Source of the DNA: an uncultured Verrucomicrobia subdivision 3 bacterium
GTDB taxonomy: Bacteria > Verrucomicrobiota > Verrucomicrobiia > Limisphaerales > UBA11358
Assembly (NCBI GenBank): GCA_903835255.1
Contig: CAILMI010000014.1
Location: 1-64,000 of the forward strand
DNA: 64,000 nucleotides
Direction of reading: 5' to 3'
Shown: one piece after another, positions 26,321 through 35,610 of the stretch
Position numbering within the stretch: position 1 is the first letter of the stretch
Layout: the number at the start of each line of letters is the position of its first letter
The notes under the pieces: generated by a model
What the model saw: the letters and a program-made list of their open reading frames with translations, nothing else
What the model was told of the DNA's origin: nothing
Databases searched by the model: none
Made by a program: the position numbers and the translations under genes

Positions 26321-27763
26321 ATGCAAATGCTAAAAGATTACCGGGACAAGTCTGGATTTGACGAAATGGTCGATGGAAAAAATCGCGTTCGTTCGCATTA
26401 CGAGAAGTTTTTCAATCTGTTTAGTGGTCTGACGCCGGCTGAATTTGAAGCCAAGCGGCAGGCAGTGGATATGGCATTTCTGCGCCAGGGTGTCACTTTC
26501 AATGTCTATGGAGATGCGGCAGGGGCGGAAAAAGTTTTCCCGTTTGACCTGCTGCCGCGCATCATTCCCGCCAAGCAATGGGAGCACCTCGAGCGCGGCC
26601 TGGCGCAGCGCATTGCGGCTCTGAATCTGTTTCTGCACGATGTTTACCACGAACAGAAAATTTTAAAGGATGGCGTCATTCCGGAATACTACGTCCTCTC
26701 GGCGCGCCATTTTCGTCGGGAGTTCGTCAATTTCGAAGTGCCTAAAGGCATCTACATCCATGTCTGCGGGACGGATTTGATACGGGACGACAAGGGCGAC
26801 TATCTGGTGCTCGAGGACAACGGGCGCTGCCCGTCGGGAGTGAGCTATGTCCTGGAGAATCGGAGGGCCCTGAAACGGGCGTTCCCCCAGATGTTTGAAC
26901 AGATCGGTGTCCGCCCGGTCGACAATTATCCTCAAGAGCTTTTAAAGTCCCTCCAATACATTGCCCCTGCCGGCGTGGCAGATCCGACGGTGGTGGTGCT
27001 GACTCCGGGCGCGTACAATAGCGCTTATTTTGAACACACCTACCTGGCAAAGCAGATGGGGATAGAAATTGTGGAGGGCCGAGACTTGTTTGTCCGCGAC
27101 TCCCGCGTGTTCATGCGCACCACCAAGGGGCCGCAGCCCGTGCATGTGATTTACCGGCGCATTGACGACGACTTCATTGATCCGACAGTTTTTCGTCGGG
27201 ACTCAATGCTGGGAGTGCCGGGGCTAGTCCACGCGTATCGCGCCGGCAACGTCTCTCTGGCCAACTCGATCGGGACCGGCCTGGCGGATGACAAGGTGAT
27301 GTACTATTTCGTGCCGCGCATGATCCGATACTACCTGGATCAGGAGCCGATCCTGCCGAACGTACCGACTTATCTCGCCAGCGAGGAAAAAGATCTCAAA
27401 TACATCCTCGAAAATCTTCCAAGCCTGGTCGTTAAGGCGGCCAATGAGTCGGGCGGATACGGCATGTTGATGGGCCCCAAGGCGTCGAAGGATGAAATTG
27501 AGAAGTTTAGGGAACTCATTATCGCCGATCCCCGCAACTACATCGCGCAGCCCATGATTTTTCTATCGCAGCATCCGACGTATTCCGATGACCACTTTGA
27601 TGGTCGCCATGTGGATTTGCGCCCGTTCATTTTATCCGGCGAGCGCACCACCATCATTTCCGGGGGGCTCACGCGGGTGGCGCTTCGCAAGGGGTCGCTC
27701 GTGGTCAATTCGTCGCAGGGGGGCGGGAGCAAAGATACCTGGGTGTTATACGGTGAGGAATAA
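26321..27763 (+). CDS. Circularly permuted ATP-grasp protein
   Basis: The 480-residue protein belongs to the circularly permuted ATP-grasp family (CP_ATPgrasp, formerly DUF404/407). Recognisable parts are [20 protein letters not shown], the [20 protein letters not shown] block, an [20 protein letters not shown] segment, and [17 protein letters not shown] near the C-terminus, which is the nucleotide-binding loop. ATP-grasp enzymes make amide bonds through acyl phosphates, so a peptide ligation or modification role is inferred. Two downstream genes, alpha-E and transglutaminase, complete the cassette. ATG 26321 or 26327 could be the start. Confidence 0.9.
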   Translation: MQMLKDYRDKSGFDEMVDGKNRVRSHYEKFFNLFSGLTPAEFEAKRQAVDMAFLRQGVTFNVYGDAAGAEKVFPFDLLPRIIPAKQWEHLERGLAQRIAALNLFLHDVYHEQKILKDGVIPEYYVLSARHFRREFVNFEVPKGIYIHVCGTDLIRDDKGDYLVLEDNGRCPSGVSYVLENRRALKRAFPQMFEQIGVRPVDNYPQELLKSLQYIAPAGVADPTVVVLTPGAYNSAYFEHTYLAKQMGIEIVEGRDLFVRDSRVFMRTTKGPQPVHVIYRRIDDDFIDPTVFRRDSMLGVPGLVHAYRAGNVSLANSIGTGLADDKVMYYFVPRMIRYYLDQEPILPNVPTYLASEEKDLKYILENLPSLVVKAANESGGYGMLMGPKASKDEIEKFRELIIADPRNYIAQPMIFLSQHPTYSDDHFDGRHVDLRPFILSGERTTIISGGLTRVALRKGSLVVNSSQGGGSKDTWVLYGEE

Positions 27764-27791
27764 TGAAACAAATGAAATCTGAAACAGGACC

Positions 27792-28835
27792 ATGTTAAGC
27801 CGCGTCGCCCATTCGCTTTACTGGATGGCTCGCTACATCGAGCGAGCTGAAAACATCGCTCGCATTGTCGATGTCAACCTCCAGCTGTTGCTGGACATTC
27901 GTCACATTGATGAAAGGCGGCATATTGCCTGCTGGCTCTCGATTGTTCAGGCCACTGGCGAGGAGGAGTCGTTTTTTAAGCTGCATGCCCAGGCCAGCCG
28001 CGCTGCGGTGACCGAATTTCTAGTGTTTCAGCCGGAGAATTCGAATTCCATCGTTCAGTCCATCTACCAGGCGCGGGAAAATGCCCGCATGGTACGGGAC
28101 CAGATCACACTGGAACTCTGGGAGGAACTCAACCGGCTTTATCTTTTTCTGAGGTCTCCGTCGGCACGGGATGTCTGGCGGCGCAGCCCGTCGGATTTTT
28201 TTCAGGAGGTGAAATCCAGTTCGCTTCATATCATCGGGATTGTCAATGCCACGCTCATCCACAATGAAGGATGGTGGATTGTGCAGGCCGGGCAGTTTCT
28301 GGAGCGGGCGGACAAGACCACCCGCATTTTGGATGTGCGTGGACAGGAGTTACCGGTGGGCGCTGTTTCTGAGCGCATCAGTCCTGAGGCAGCGCTCGAA
28401 TGGACCGCCGTCCTGCGCTCCTGCAGCGCCTGGGACGCGTATCGATCCATTCACAGCTCGGATATCCACCTCCACCGCGTGGCTGAATTTTTGATCCTCA
28501 ACGATCATTTTCCTCGGTCCGTCCGTTTTTGTGTCGCCGAATTGAACCGGGCGCTTAGAAGCCTTTCCGGGGTGGCTGAAGGGCGATTTGTCAACGAGGC
28601 GGAAAAGCTGACCGGACGCTTTTTGGCGGAGCTGCAATTTAGCTCGGTCGAGGACATCTTCGAGGTCGGCTTGCACCAGTACTTGGACCAGGCACAGAGC
28701 AAATTTAACTCCATCGGCACGGCGATATTTAATTCCTATATTTTCCAGCCGTTTGGCACTGTTGGAAAAGAATTCCTGGTGCAGCAGGAGGAACAGCAGC
28801 AACAGGGCTGCCGAGGTCTTTTCCAATCCCTTTAA
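27792..28835 (+). CDS. Alpha-E domain protein
   Basis: The 347-residue, mostly helical protein begins MLSRVAHSLYWMARYIERAE, the conserved opening of the alpha-E (DUF403) family. A second conserved part is the helical pair with LILNDHFPRSVRFCVAELNR. The C-terminus ends with EFLVQQEEQQQQG, a Glu/Gln-rich tail. Its molecular role is unknown; it is almost always encoded next to circularly permuted ATP-grasp proteins, and has been proposed to help make or carry a peptide product. It follows the ATP-grasp gene by 28 nt. Confidence 0.9.
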   Translation: MLSRVAHSLYWMARYIERAENIARIVDVNLQLLLDIRHIDERRHIACWLSIVQATGEEESFFKLHAQASRAAVTEFLVFQPENSNSIVQSIYQARENARMVRDQITLELWEELNRLYLFLRSPSARDVWRRSPSDFFQEVKSSSLHIIGIVNATLIHNEGWWIVQAGQFLERADKTTRILDVRGQELPVGAVSERISPEAALEWTAVLRSCSAWDAYRSIHSSDIHLHRVAEFLILNDHFPRSVRFCVAELNRALRSLSGVAEGRFVNEAEKLTGRFLAELQFSSVEDIFEVGLHQYLDQAQSKFNSIGTAIFNSYIFQPFGTVGKEFLVQQEEQQQQGCRGLFQSL

Positions 28836-29060
28836 TCTCTTGAGGATGTCGTGCTCCACTGGATTTTCTTCGCCCGGTTCAATCCGGTATCCTGCAAATT
28901 GCCGGGCCGAAGAGCGCACCCTCCCTCCCCAAGCAGGGCGGCGCTCGCTTGCAATTGCGAAGAGCCCTTGTGCGGGTTTGCCCTCCATCGAATGGGGCCG
29001 GGAACGGCGATCCAGGATTATAAAAACCGGCTCGGCGGGGGCGCTTCTTTCAATGATTGA

Positions 29061-29891
29061 ATGAAATTTGATATCCTGCATCGCACCCGTTACACATACG
29101 CGTCCCTTGTGTGTGACAGTTTTAATGACGTCCGCCTCGAGCCGCCTTCGATCCCCGAGCAGACCGTGGAGTCCTTTCTCCTCCGGGTGCTTCCTGCCGT
29201 TCGCCTGAGGCATTATACCGATTTTTATTCCAACCGCGTTCATCACTTTGAGATAGCCGAGGCGCATAGCTATCTTCTCATTGAAAGCCAGTGCCGCATC
29301 ATCACCCATTGGCCCGGTGCCATCGCGCGGGACGCCCTCGTTTACCCGCTCGCCAAAATCGCCTCGGCAGCCCATGTGGAGCGCTGCTTTGATTTTTTAC
29401 AGGCCAGCCGCTATGTCGAATTAGAGGCTGGCGCCTGGCGGCTGGCTCTGGACGCCATCGATGGACTCAGTGACGCCTGGCAGGCGGTTCTGGCTCTCAT
29501 GGAATTCACCCACAGTTTTTTGAGGTATGAGCCAAACTCCACGCACGTCCACACTCACATGCGGGATGTGATCCAGGACCGCCGCGGCGTCTGCCAGGAT
29601 TTCGCCCACTTGTTGATCGGTCTTTGCCGCAGCGTCAAAATTCCGGCGCGCTACGTCAGCGGGTATCTCGCCACGGAAACCGCCAGCGCCACCCATGCGT
29701 GGGTGGAGGTGTTCGTTCCAGGAATCGGATGGCGCGCGCTCGATCCCACCCACAACCGGCAGCTGGATGAAGCCTACGTGAAAATAGGCCATGGGCGGGA
29801 TTACAGCGACGTCCCTCCCGTCTGTGGTAATTATCGGGGCACCCTGGAGCGCACGATGAAGGTCGAGGTCAAAATTAACCCGGTCACCTGA
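29061..29891 (+). CDS. Transglutaminase-like peptidase-fold protein
   Basis: The 276-residue protein has the bacterial transglutaminase-like N-terminal domain (residues 1-85, MKFDILHRTRYTYAS) followed by the papain-like core. The catalytic triad is visible: C178 in RRGVCQDFAH, H212 in SATHAWVEV and D228 in ALDPTH. This family includes proteases and amide-bond-forming enzymes. It is separated from the alpha-E gene by 225 bp containing no clear gene, so the operon is somewhat looser here. An 11-bp repeat that covers its stop codon follows. Confidence 0.9.
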   Translation: MKFDILHRTRYTYASLVCDSFNDVRLEPPSIPEQTVESFLLRVLPAVRLRHYTDFYSNRVHHFEIAEAHSYLLIESQCRIITHWPGAIARDALVYPLAKIASAAHVERCFDFLQASRYVELEAGAWRLALDAIDGLSDAWQAVLALMEFTHSFLRYEPNSTHVHTHMRDVIQDRRGVCQDFAHLLIGLCRSVKIPARYVSGYLATETASATHAWVEVFVPGIGWRALDPTHNRQLDEAYVKIGHGRDYSDVPPVCGNYRGTLERTMKVEVKINPVT

Positions 29892-29913
29892 CGGTCACCT
29901 GACGGTCACCTGA
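29881..29913. repeat. Three tandem 11-bp repeats over a stop codon
   Basis: CGGTCACCTGA occurs three times in a row at 29881, 29892 and 29903. The first copy contains the TGA stop of the transglutaminase gene. Since 11 is not a multiple of three, copy-number change would not alter the protein because the first copy already ends it. Confidence 0.85.
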
Positions 29914-29958
29914 TTATCCAAGCCGGTTACGAGGTGTGGCATTGTGCCCCTGCGGGTT

Positions 29959-31122
29959 TTAAGGGAACAAGCTGATTATGTGGGCCGCCGCGCGGCCGGC
30001 CGCACCGGGTGCGCCCAGCGTGGTGATGATTTGGGCGAGCTGAGATTGAATATGGGTCCGGCGGGATTTGTCTTGCAGCAATTCCAGCGCGGCCTTCGCT
30101 AGGTGTTCCGGCGTGGCATCATTTTGAATGAACTCTGGGTACACTGTCTTTCCTGCCAGAAGATTCGGCATCGTCAGGGAGTTTACGGTGATCAGGCGCC
30201 GGGCGATTTGATAAGTGAGCCAGGAGGTTTTATAGAGGGTGATCGTCGGCACGCCGAAGAACGCGCATTCCATGGTCACCGTCCCCGTGGAGGCGAGGGC
30301 GAGATCTGATTCAGCCAGGGCCCAGGGCAGCTCGCCGACCTGGATTTCCAGGGTTGCCCCGAGCGACTTTGCCAGTTTCACCAGCGCGGGGTTGGGTAAA
30401 ACCATTTTCGCCCTCACCCCGGGCAATGTTTCACGGATGGTCTTGAGAGTTTCAAGCATCACCGGCAAATGCCGCTGCAATTCACTTTTCCGGCTCCCCG
30501 GCAAAAGGAGGATTTGAGAGGGCCGATTTTCAGAGGCCGGAAGTTCTGGTTCCCGGCGCGCTGCCAGTAAGTGGTCGGTCCCAAATCTCCCGATCATGGG
30601 ATGGCCGACAAATTCCACGCGCAACTTTGGGACGCGTTGGGCGTACCAGGCCTGCTCAAAAGGAAAAATGCTCAGAAGCAGGTCGTAGTCCCGGGCGAGC
30701 GTGTTCGCGCGCCGGGGACGCGATGCCCAGACCTGCGGGGAGACGAACTGGATAATTTTCGGGTCCCACTGGGAGAAGGGATTGGCGCGGACGTAAGCTT
30801 TTATCGCCTGGCCAAAGCGCAGGTTGAATCCTCCGAAATCCACGCCGATGATGACATCCGGCTTGCGCTCCATCGCCATCGCCAGCAATTCATGAAACAG
30901 CCGGCGGAACTTTAAAATATTTTTCAGCACGTCGGTGATTCCCACCACGGAGTGCTGGGTCAAGTCGAACGCCAGTTCCACGCCGGCAGCCGCCATCTTG
31001 GGGCCGCCGGCACCGAGGAAGCGGGCATCGGGCAACGTGTCGCGCAAGGCGGATACCAGTTCTGCGGCCAGCAGGTCCCCGCTTGCCTCGCCGGCGATGA
31101 GCATGACGGATTTTGGCTTCAC
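29959..31122 (-). CDS. lpxB: Lipid-A-disaccharide synthase
   Basis: The 387-residue protein is LpxB (GT19), which joins UDP-2,3-diacylglucosamine and lipid X at the inner membrane to form the lipid A disaccharide. Diagnostic parts are the N-terminal MLIAGEASGDLLAAELV, GVELAFDLTQHSVVGITDVL, the DVIIGVDFGGFNLR strand, LLPGSRKSELQRHLPVML and LASTGTVTMECAFFGVPTITLYK. It shows the organism makes lipid A. The start overlaps the upstream dehydrogenase gene stop by 4 nt, so the two are translationally coupled. Confidence 0.95.
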   Translation of the reverse strand: MKPKSVMLIAGEASGDLLAAELVSALRDTLPDARFLGAGGPKMAAAGVELAFDLTQHSVVGITDVLKNILKFRRLFHELLAMAMERKPDVIIGVDFGGFNLRFGQAIKAYVRANPFSQWDPKIIQFVSPQVWASRPRRANTLARDYDLLLSIFPFEQAWYAQRVPKLRVEFVGHPMIGRFGTDHLLAARREPELPASENRPSQILLLPGSRKSELQRHLPVMLETLKTIRETLPGVRAKMVLPNPALVKLAKSLGATLEIQVGELPWALAESDLALASTGTVTMECAFFGVPTITLYKTSWLTYQIARRLITVNSLTMPNLLAGKTVYPEFIQNDATPEHLAKAALELLQDKSRRTHIQSQLAQIITTLGAPGAAGRAAAHIISLFP

Positions 31123-32165
31123 GTTGGGGTTGGCGTGGGGAGGCTCTGAATCTGCCGGGTGATTTCAAAGGCCAGATCCAGCGCGAGCTTGGCGGAGGCG
31201 CCGCTCACCAGCGGGGTCTGTCGCTGATGAATGCATTCGACAAAATGCTGCAGCTCGAGCTTGAGCGGCTCGTCCTTGGCAATCGGCACGGGTTCGCGCA
31301 CGATTTTCTTGCCGGCAAACTGGCTGACGATGGCCGAGTCTTTTCCAATGCCCAGCTTGGCCGCCAGCACCTTCTTCAGCAGCGAACTCTCCTCCTCGCC
31401 ATCGCGTGCGACGCGATAAATGAACCCCTCCTGCACGCGGTAATCCAGCGAGATGTAGCAGGGGTGGGTGGGACCGCTGAAAACGCGGATCTTCCGCATC
31501 CGTTCCGGGCTGACGCGGCTGGCGGTGAGGTTGGCCACGCAGCCATTGGCAAAACGCAGGCGCACATTGGCGATATCCTCGCTCCGGCTCAACACCGGGA
31601 TGCCCACTCCGTCGATGCTCGTCACCGGGGATTTGACGAACGCTAGAACGATATCCAGATCGTGGATCATCAGGTCCAGCACCACGCCAATATCGGTGGA
31701 GCGGGCGGGGAAGGGCGACAGGCGGTGGCATTCAATAAACTTCGGCTCGGTGGCGACGGATTGGAGGAACGTAAAAACCGGATTGAAGCGCTCGACGTGT
31801 CCGACTTGGAGGACGCAATGGGTCTGCTGCGCAATCTGGACCAGTTCGGCAGCCTGTTCGGAATGATCGGTCATCGGTTTCTCGACCAGCACGTGTTTGC
31901 CTTGCAGGAGCAATTGCTTGGCGATATCGAAATGCGTGCTGGTGGGGGTGACGATATTGAGCGCGTCGCTGGCGGCGGCGGCGGCGGCGATGGAGGGGAA
32001 CACGTGGAGGCGATGTTTCTCGGCAATCTTGCGGGCCGTTTCCGGGTGCGCGTCGTATATCCCGGTGAGCTCCACCTGGCCGGCGGCGTGGAGTTCGGAG
32101 TAGATGCGGGTGTGATGCTGCCCGAGCGAGCCGGTGCCGAGAACGGCGACTTTGATCTTTGCCAT
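31119..32165 (-). CDS. Gfo/Idh/MocA-family dehydrogenase, coupled to lpxB
   Basis: The 348-residue protein has an NAD(P)-binding Rossmann fold (VAVLGTGSLGQHHTRIY) and the EKP motif (HVLVEKPMTDH) of the Gfo/Idh/MocA family, and the C-terminal GVVLDLMIHDLDIVLAFV with the catalytic-region HDLD. Family members oxidise or reduce sugars. It is encoded just upstream of lpxB with a 4-nt overlap. In Acidithiobacillus ferrooxidans a family member, GnnA, lies between lpxA and lpxB and oxidises UDP-GlcNAc at C3 so that a 3-amino sugar lipid A can be made. GnnA function is an inference here; no GnnB-type aminotransferase is in the window. Confidence 0.8.
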   Translation of the reverse strand: MAKIKVAVLGTGSLGQHHTRIYSELHAAGQVELTGIYDAHPETARKIAEKHRLHVFPSIAAAAAASDALNIVTPTSTHFDIAKQLLLQGKHVLVEKPMTDHSEQAAELVQIAQQTHCVLQVGHVERFNPVFTFLQSVATEPKFIECHRLSPFPARSTDIGVVLDLMIHDLDIVLAFVKSPVTSIDGVGIPVLSRSEDIANVRLRFANGCVANLTASRVSPERMRKIRVFSGPTHPCYISLDYRVQEGFIYRVARDGEEESSLLKKVLAAKLGIGKDSAIVSQFAGKKIVREPVPIAKDEPLKLELQHFVECIHQRQTPLVSGASAKLALDLAFEITRQIQSLPTPTPT

Positions 32166-32342
32166 GGGCGGGAGTGTGCCAGCAACCGGCCGGAACTGAA
32201 ATCAGAAATGTCGCGTGAGGTCGCCGAAGGGAGGCCTGAAAACTGAAATGGATTGCGGATTGGCTGTTTTTTTATTTCCGGGACGGGCCACGGCCAAACT
32301 TTCAACTTTCAACTTGGAACCGGCAAGCGTTAAAGTAGCGCT

Positions 32343-32981
32343 GTGCCAATTTTCAGTTACCTCCTCACGGCGCTCGCCGCGTATTTGCTCGGATCCATTC
32401 CCACCGGCTACCTCGTGGCCCGGGCGAGGGGGGTCGATATCCGCACGGTGGGCAGCGGCAACATCGGGGCGACTAATGCCCTGCGAGTGCTGGGCAAGTC
32501 GGCGGGAATCACGGTTTTGGTTCTAGACGCGCTGAAAGGTTTTATCGCCGTGGCCTGGCTCGCAGAGGGTTTGCCGCCGCTTTTCAATCTTTCGATCGCC
32601 GATCCGCAAGCCCACCAAGTCCTCGCCGGCGTCTGCGCGGTGCTGGGGCACAATTATACCTGCTGGCTGAGATTTAAGGGGGGCAAGGGCATTGCGACAA
32701 CCGCCGGGGTGTATCTGGCGCTGGCGCCGCTGCCGCTGCTGATCGCCTTGGGAGTCTTCCTCTTGGGTCTGCTTCTGACCCGCTACGTTTCCGTCGGATC
32801 CATCGCGGCGGCGGTGGCATTGCCGGTCGCGGTATGGATTCTCAAGCCGCACGCGATTCTGCTCGCCGTCGCCACCACGGCGCTGGGGGTGCTGGCTATT
32901 TATAAACATGCCGGCAACATTCAGCGGCTTCTGGCGGGGACGGAAAGCCGTATGGGCAAAAAAACACAGGACGCGAAATGA
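32343..32981 (+). CDS. plsY: Glycerol-3-phosphate acyltransferase PlsY
   Basis: The 212-residue membrane protein has five or so helices and the three PlsY motifs: SIPTGYLVARARGVDIR with GSGNIGATNALR, LRFKGGKGIATTAG, and a later region GNIQRLLAGTE. It transfers an acyl group from acyl-phosphate to glycerol-3-phosphate in phospholipid synthesis. The start is a GTG. Its stop overlaps gpsA by 4 nt, an apt pairing because GpsA supplies the glycerol-3-phosphate substrate. Confidence 0.94.
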   Translation: MPIFSYLLTALAAYLLGSIPTGYLVARARGVDIRTVGSGNIGATNALRVLGKSAGITVLVLDALKGFIAVAWLAEGLPPLFNLSIADPQAHQVLAGVCAVLGHNYTCWLRFKGGKGIATTAGVYLALAPLPLLIALGVFLLGLLLTRYVSVGSIAAAVALPVAVWILKPHAILLAVATTALGVLAIYKHAGNIQRLLAGTESRMGKKTQDAK

Positions 32982-33955
32982 AGATCACGGTGCTTGGCGC
33001 CGGCGCGTGGGGCACTGCGCTGGCCAAAATTTTACTCGAGAACGACCACGCAGTGACGGTCTGGAATACCACTGCCGGTGTTTTAGAGGAGCTCCGGCAC
33101 GGGCGCAATGAACGGTATCTGCCGGGCGTGTCTCTGCCGACCAGCTGGCTTCCGGAACCAGATTTCGTCCGAGCCATCGCCGGCGCGGAATGCGTGGTGC
33201 TGGCGGTTCCGTCACACGCATTTCGCGCCATGGCGGCGAAGCTGGAGGGTCATCCTGGAATCCTGGTGAGTGTAACCAAGGGGATTGAATTTGAAACGGG
33301 CGAGACCATGAGCCGTATTCTGGCCGAACGGGCCCCCGCCGAACGCGTGGCAGCCCTTTCGGGTCCCAGCTTTGCCCGCGAAGTCGCGCGGGGGATTCCC
33401 ACTGCGGTCGTGTGCGCGAGCGCAAGCGATGCCACCACTCGAACGCTGCAGGGGCTTTTTCATCGCCCGGAATTCCGGGTCTATCGCAGCACCGATATCC
33501 TGGGGGTGGAATATGGCGGCGCCTTGAAAAATGTCATCGCCATCGCCGCGGGCGTGAGCGACGGGCTCGGCTACGGAGACAACACCAAGGCAGGATTGGT
33601 CACGCGCGCGCTATCCGAAATCCGGCGTCTCGGGGTGGCGTGCGGCGCGCAGCTGGAAACGTTCAATGGCTTGAGCGGACTCGGGGATCTGATGTTGACG
33701 TGCTTCTCACCGCAAAGCCGCAACCGTCAACTGGGGGAGCGGCTGGGGCGTGGGGAAAGCTTGGAAGCCATCCAAGCTTCGCACCCGAAATTGGCGGAGG
33801 GGTATCCTACGACGCGCTCCGTCCACCGGCTGTCGCGGCAGAAAAATGTGGCGACGCCGATCATGGATGAAGTCCATGCCATGCTTTACGGGGCAAAGGA
33901 TTCCCGGCAGGCGGTTCAGGATTTGATTTCACGGGCGTTCAAGGCGGAAGATTGA
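32978..33955 (+). CDS. gpsA: Glycerol-3-phosphate dehydrogenase [NAD(P)+]
   Basis: The 325-residue enzyme reduces dihydroxyacetone phosphate to sn-glycerol-3-phosphate. The N-terminal dinucleotide motif GAGAWGTALAKILLEN, the VSVTKGIEFETGETMS segment, LSGPSFAREVARGIPTAVV, and the substrate/catalytic block YGGALKNVIAIAAGVSDG with Lys are all present. The C-terminal helical part ends with VATPIMDEVHAMLYG. It is translationally coupled to plsY. Confidence 0.95.
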   Translation: MKITVLGAGAWGTALAKILLENDHAVTVWNTTAGVLEELRHGRNERYLPGVSLPTSWLPEPDFVRAIAGAECVVLAVPSHAFRAMAAKLEGHPGILVSVTKGIEFETGETMSRILAERAPAERVAALSGPSFAREVARGIPTAVVCASASDATTRTLQGLFHRPEFRVYRSTDILGVEYGGALKNVIAIAAGVSDGLGYGDNTKAGLVTRALSEIRRLGVACGAQLETFNGLSGLGDLMLTCFSPQSRNRQLGERLGRGESLEAIQASHPKLAEGYPTTRSVHRLSRQKNVATPIMDEVHAMLYGAKDSRQAVQDLISRAFKAED

Positions 33956-34043
33956 AGTGACGGGGAGAGGTCTCTTCGCGGTTTGCTGACGCGTTACGGC
34001 TGCCGCGGGACCTCGCCCCTCCCTGCGGGGTTTCATTGCTGGC

Positions 34044-34943
34044 TTAATCTTCTGGGAATCGCCAGGCGGAGAGCGGGTGGGATTCGCCGCAGTCCAGGCA
34101 CTGCGCCGCGACGAAGGGGGTTCCGCACTGCGGGCAGGCGGTCGCCTCCAGAAAGGTGTCGGAGGGCTGGCCGCAGTGGCCGCAGCGCCAGAGGTTGCCA
34201 AGCGGCGGCGCGGTTTTGCAGGAGGGGCAAGCGAACCCCGCCCGCCGCGGAAGTTTGGCCAGGCGCGCCAACGCGCCCGCCTGTTTCAGCCCCGCCCAGC
34301 AGTTCATCAGAATAAATACCGACAGGATACCTAGCCAGAGTGATCCCTGATAAATCGCCAGTCCGATCAAGCCGGCCACGCCGAGAAACCCGATGACGCT
34401 TGCCGCCAGCAAGCTGTTCGCGCGGCCGAAAACAAACCACAGCAGGGAGCGCAGGATTTGTCCCCCGTCGAGCGGATAGACTGGCAGCAGGTTGAAGACC
34501 AGCAGGACGATGTTGACGGTCCAAACCTGCCGGATCAGTTCCTCGAGGTTGGGATAGGACTCCTGCCACTGGAAATGAACGCCGGCCCAGAAAAACAGGG
34601 ACAGGACGGGGATCAGCAACACATTGACCAGCGGACCGGCGGCGATGCTCCACAGCTGGGCGCCCGGACGCTGGGGCGGGGTGACATAAGCCACTCCCCC
34701 GAGCGGCCAGAGGACGATGTCATGGGTCTTGCCGCCAACCTGGCGGCAGGCCAGTTGATGGCCGAATTCATGGGTGAGGACGATCAGGAACAGGGACAGG
34801 ATCTCCAGCGCATTCCAGCCATAGTTTGTGTACTGGTGCGGACGGCTGGTGAAGTACCAGAATGCTAGAAACCAGGACCAGTGAACATAGACATCGATTC
34901 CCGCCAGCCTGAATATTTTCCAAGATCCCTTGTTGGTCGGCAT
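34044..34943 (-). CDS. Site-2 protease-like M50 peptidase with zinc ribbons
   Basis: The 299-residue protein has a membrane-embedded metalloprotease domain with HEFGH (H58, E59, H62) and the third ligand D159 in PVYPLDGGQ. Six or so membrane segments span residues 10-220. The last 70 residues contain eight cysteines in four CxxC pairs (CPSC, CGHC, CPQC, CLDC), probably two zinc ribbons in the cytoplasm. This layout is seen in uncharacterised S2P relatives; it likely cleaves membrane-bound substrates, perhaps under control of the ribbons. The start follows the thrH stop with no gap, so it is the end of a four-gene unit. Confidence 0.85.
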   Translation of the reverse strand: MPTNKGSWKIFRLAGIDVYVHWSWFLAFWYFTSRPHQYTNYGWNALEILSLFLIVLTHEFGHQLACRQVGGKTHDIVLWPLGGVAYVTPPQRPGAQLWSIAAGPLVNVLLIPVLSLFFWAGVHFQWQESYPNLEELIRQVWTVNIVLLVFNLLPVYPLDGGQILRSLLWFVFGRANSLLAASVIGFLGVAGLIGLAIYQGSLWLGILSVFILMNCWAGLKQAGALARLAKLPRRAGFACPSCKTAPPLGNLWRCGHCGQPSDTFLEATACPQCGTPFVAAQCLDCGESHPLSAWRFPED

Positions 34944-35546
34944 TTACAGGGCTCCCCGGATGAGTTGCATCAGGTCGCTGTAGCTGTCCACGGCCTTGAG
35001 GTCCGGGAATTCCCGTTTCACGTTGTCGGGCGCATGGAATAAAAAGCCCTCATCCGCCTCCACCAGCATGGCGGTGTCGTTGAAGGAATCCCCGGCAGCG
35101 ATGACCCGGTAGTTCAGCTGCCGGAGCGCGGCCACGGTTTTTTTCTTCTGGTCGGGGATGCGGAGCTGGTAGTCAGTGATGCGGTCGTTTTGGACGATGA
35201 GCGTGTGGCAGAGCAGGGTGGGCCAGTTCAGCTGGCGGATGAGCGGCTGAGCGAATTGCTCGAAGGTGTCTGACAGAATGATCACCTGGGTAAGAGCGCG
35301 CAACTCGTCGAGAAAGCTTTTCGCCCCATCCAGCAGCGCAAGGGAGCCGATGACCGCTTGGATGTCGGATAATTTGATCCCCTGCCGGTCGAGGATGGCA
35401 AGCCGGTAGCGCATGAGCTTGTCGTAATCCGGCTCGTCCCGGGTGGTGCGGCGCAGTTCCGGGATGCCGGTTTTCTCGGCCACGGCGATCCAAATCTCCG
35501 GCGTCAGCACGCCTTCCATGTCGAGAGTGACGATTGATTGTTTCAC
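34944..35546 (-). CDS. thrH: ThrH: phosphoserine phosphatase/homoserine phosphotransferase
   Basis: From GTG 35546 the product has 200 residues and begins VKQSIVTLDMEGVLTPEIWI. The D-x-E-G-V motif is typical of ThrH rather than SerB, where Asp is the HAD nucleophile. Later motifs are LSDTFEQFAQPL, the Lys in QKKKTVAALRQL, and AAGDSFNDTAML. ThrH dephosphorylates phosphoserine and can pass phosphate to homoserine, so it serves serine and threonine synthesis. An upstream extension lies within the adjacent TPR gene region and is unlikely to be used. Confidence 0.88.
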   Translation of the reverse strand: MKQSIVTLDMEGVLTPEIWIAVAEKTGIPELRRTTRDEPDYDKLMRYRLAILDRQGIKLSDIQAVIGSLALLDGAKSFLDELRALTQVIILSDTFEQFAQPLIRQLNWPTLLCHTLIVQNDRITDYQLRIPDQKKKTVAALRQLNYRVIAAGDSFNDTAMLVEADEGFLFHAPDNVKREFPDLKAVDSYSDLMQLIRGAL

Positions 35547-35610
35547 AGGCGCCGAGTTTTTCAAAAGGAACCGGCCCTGTCCAGCTTCAGAAAAGTCCGT
35601 GGCGGGGAAT

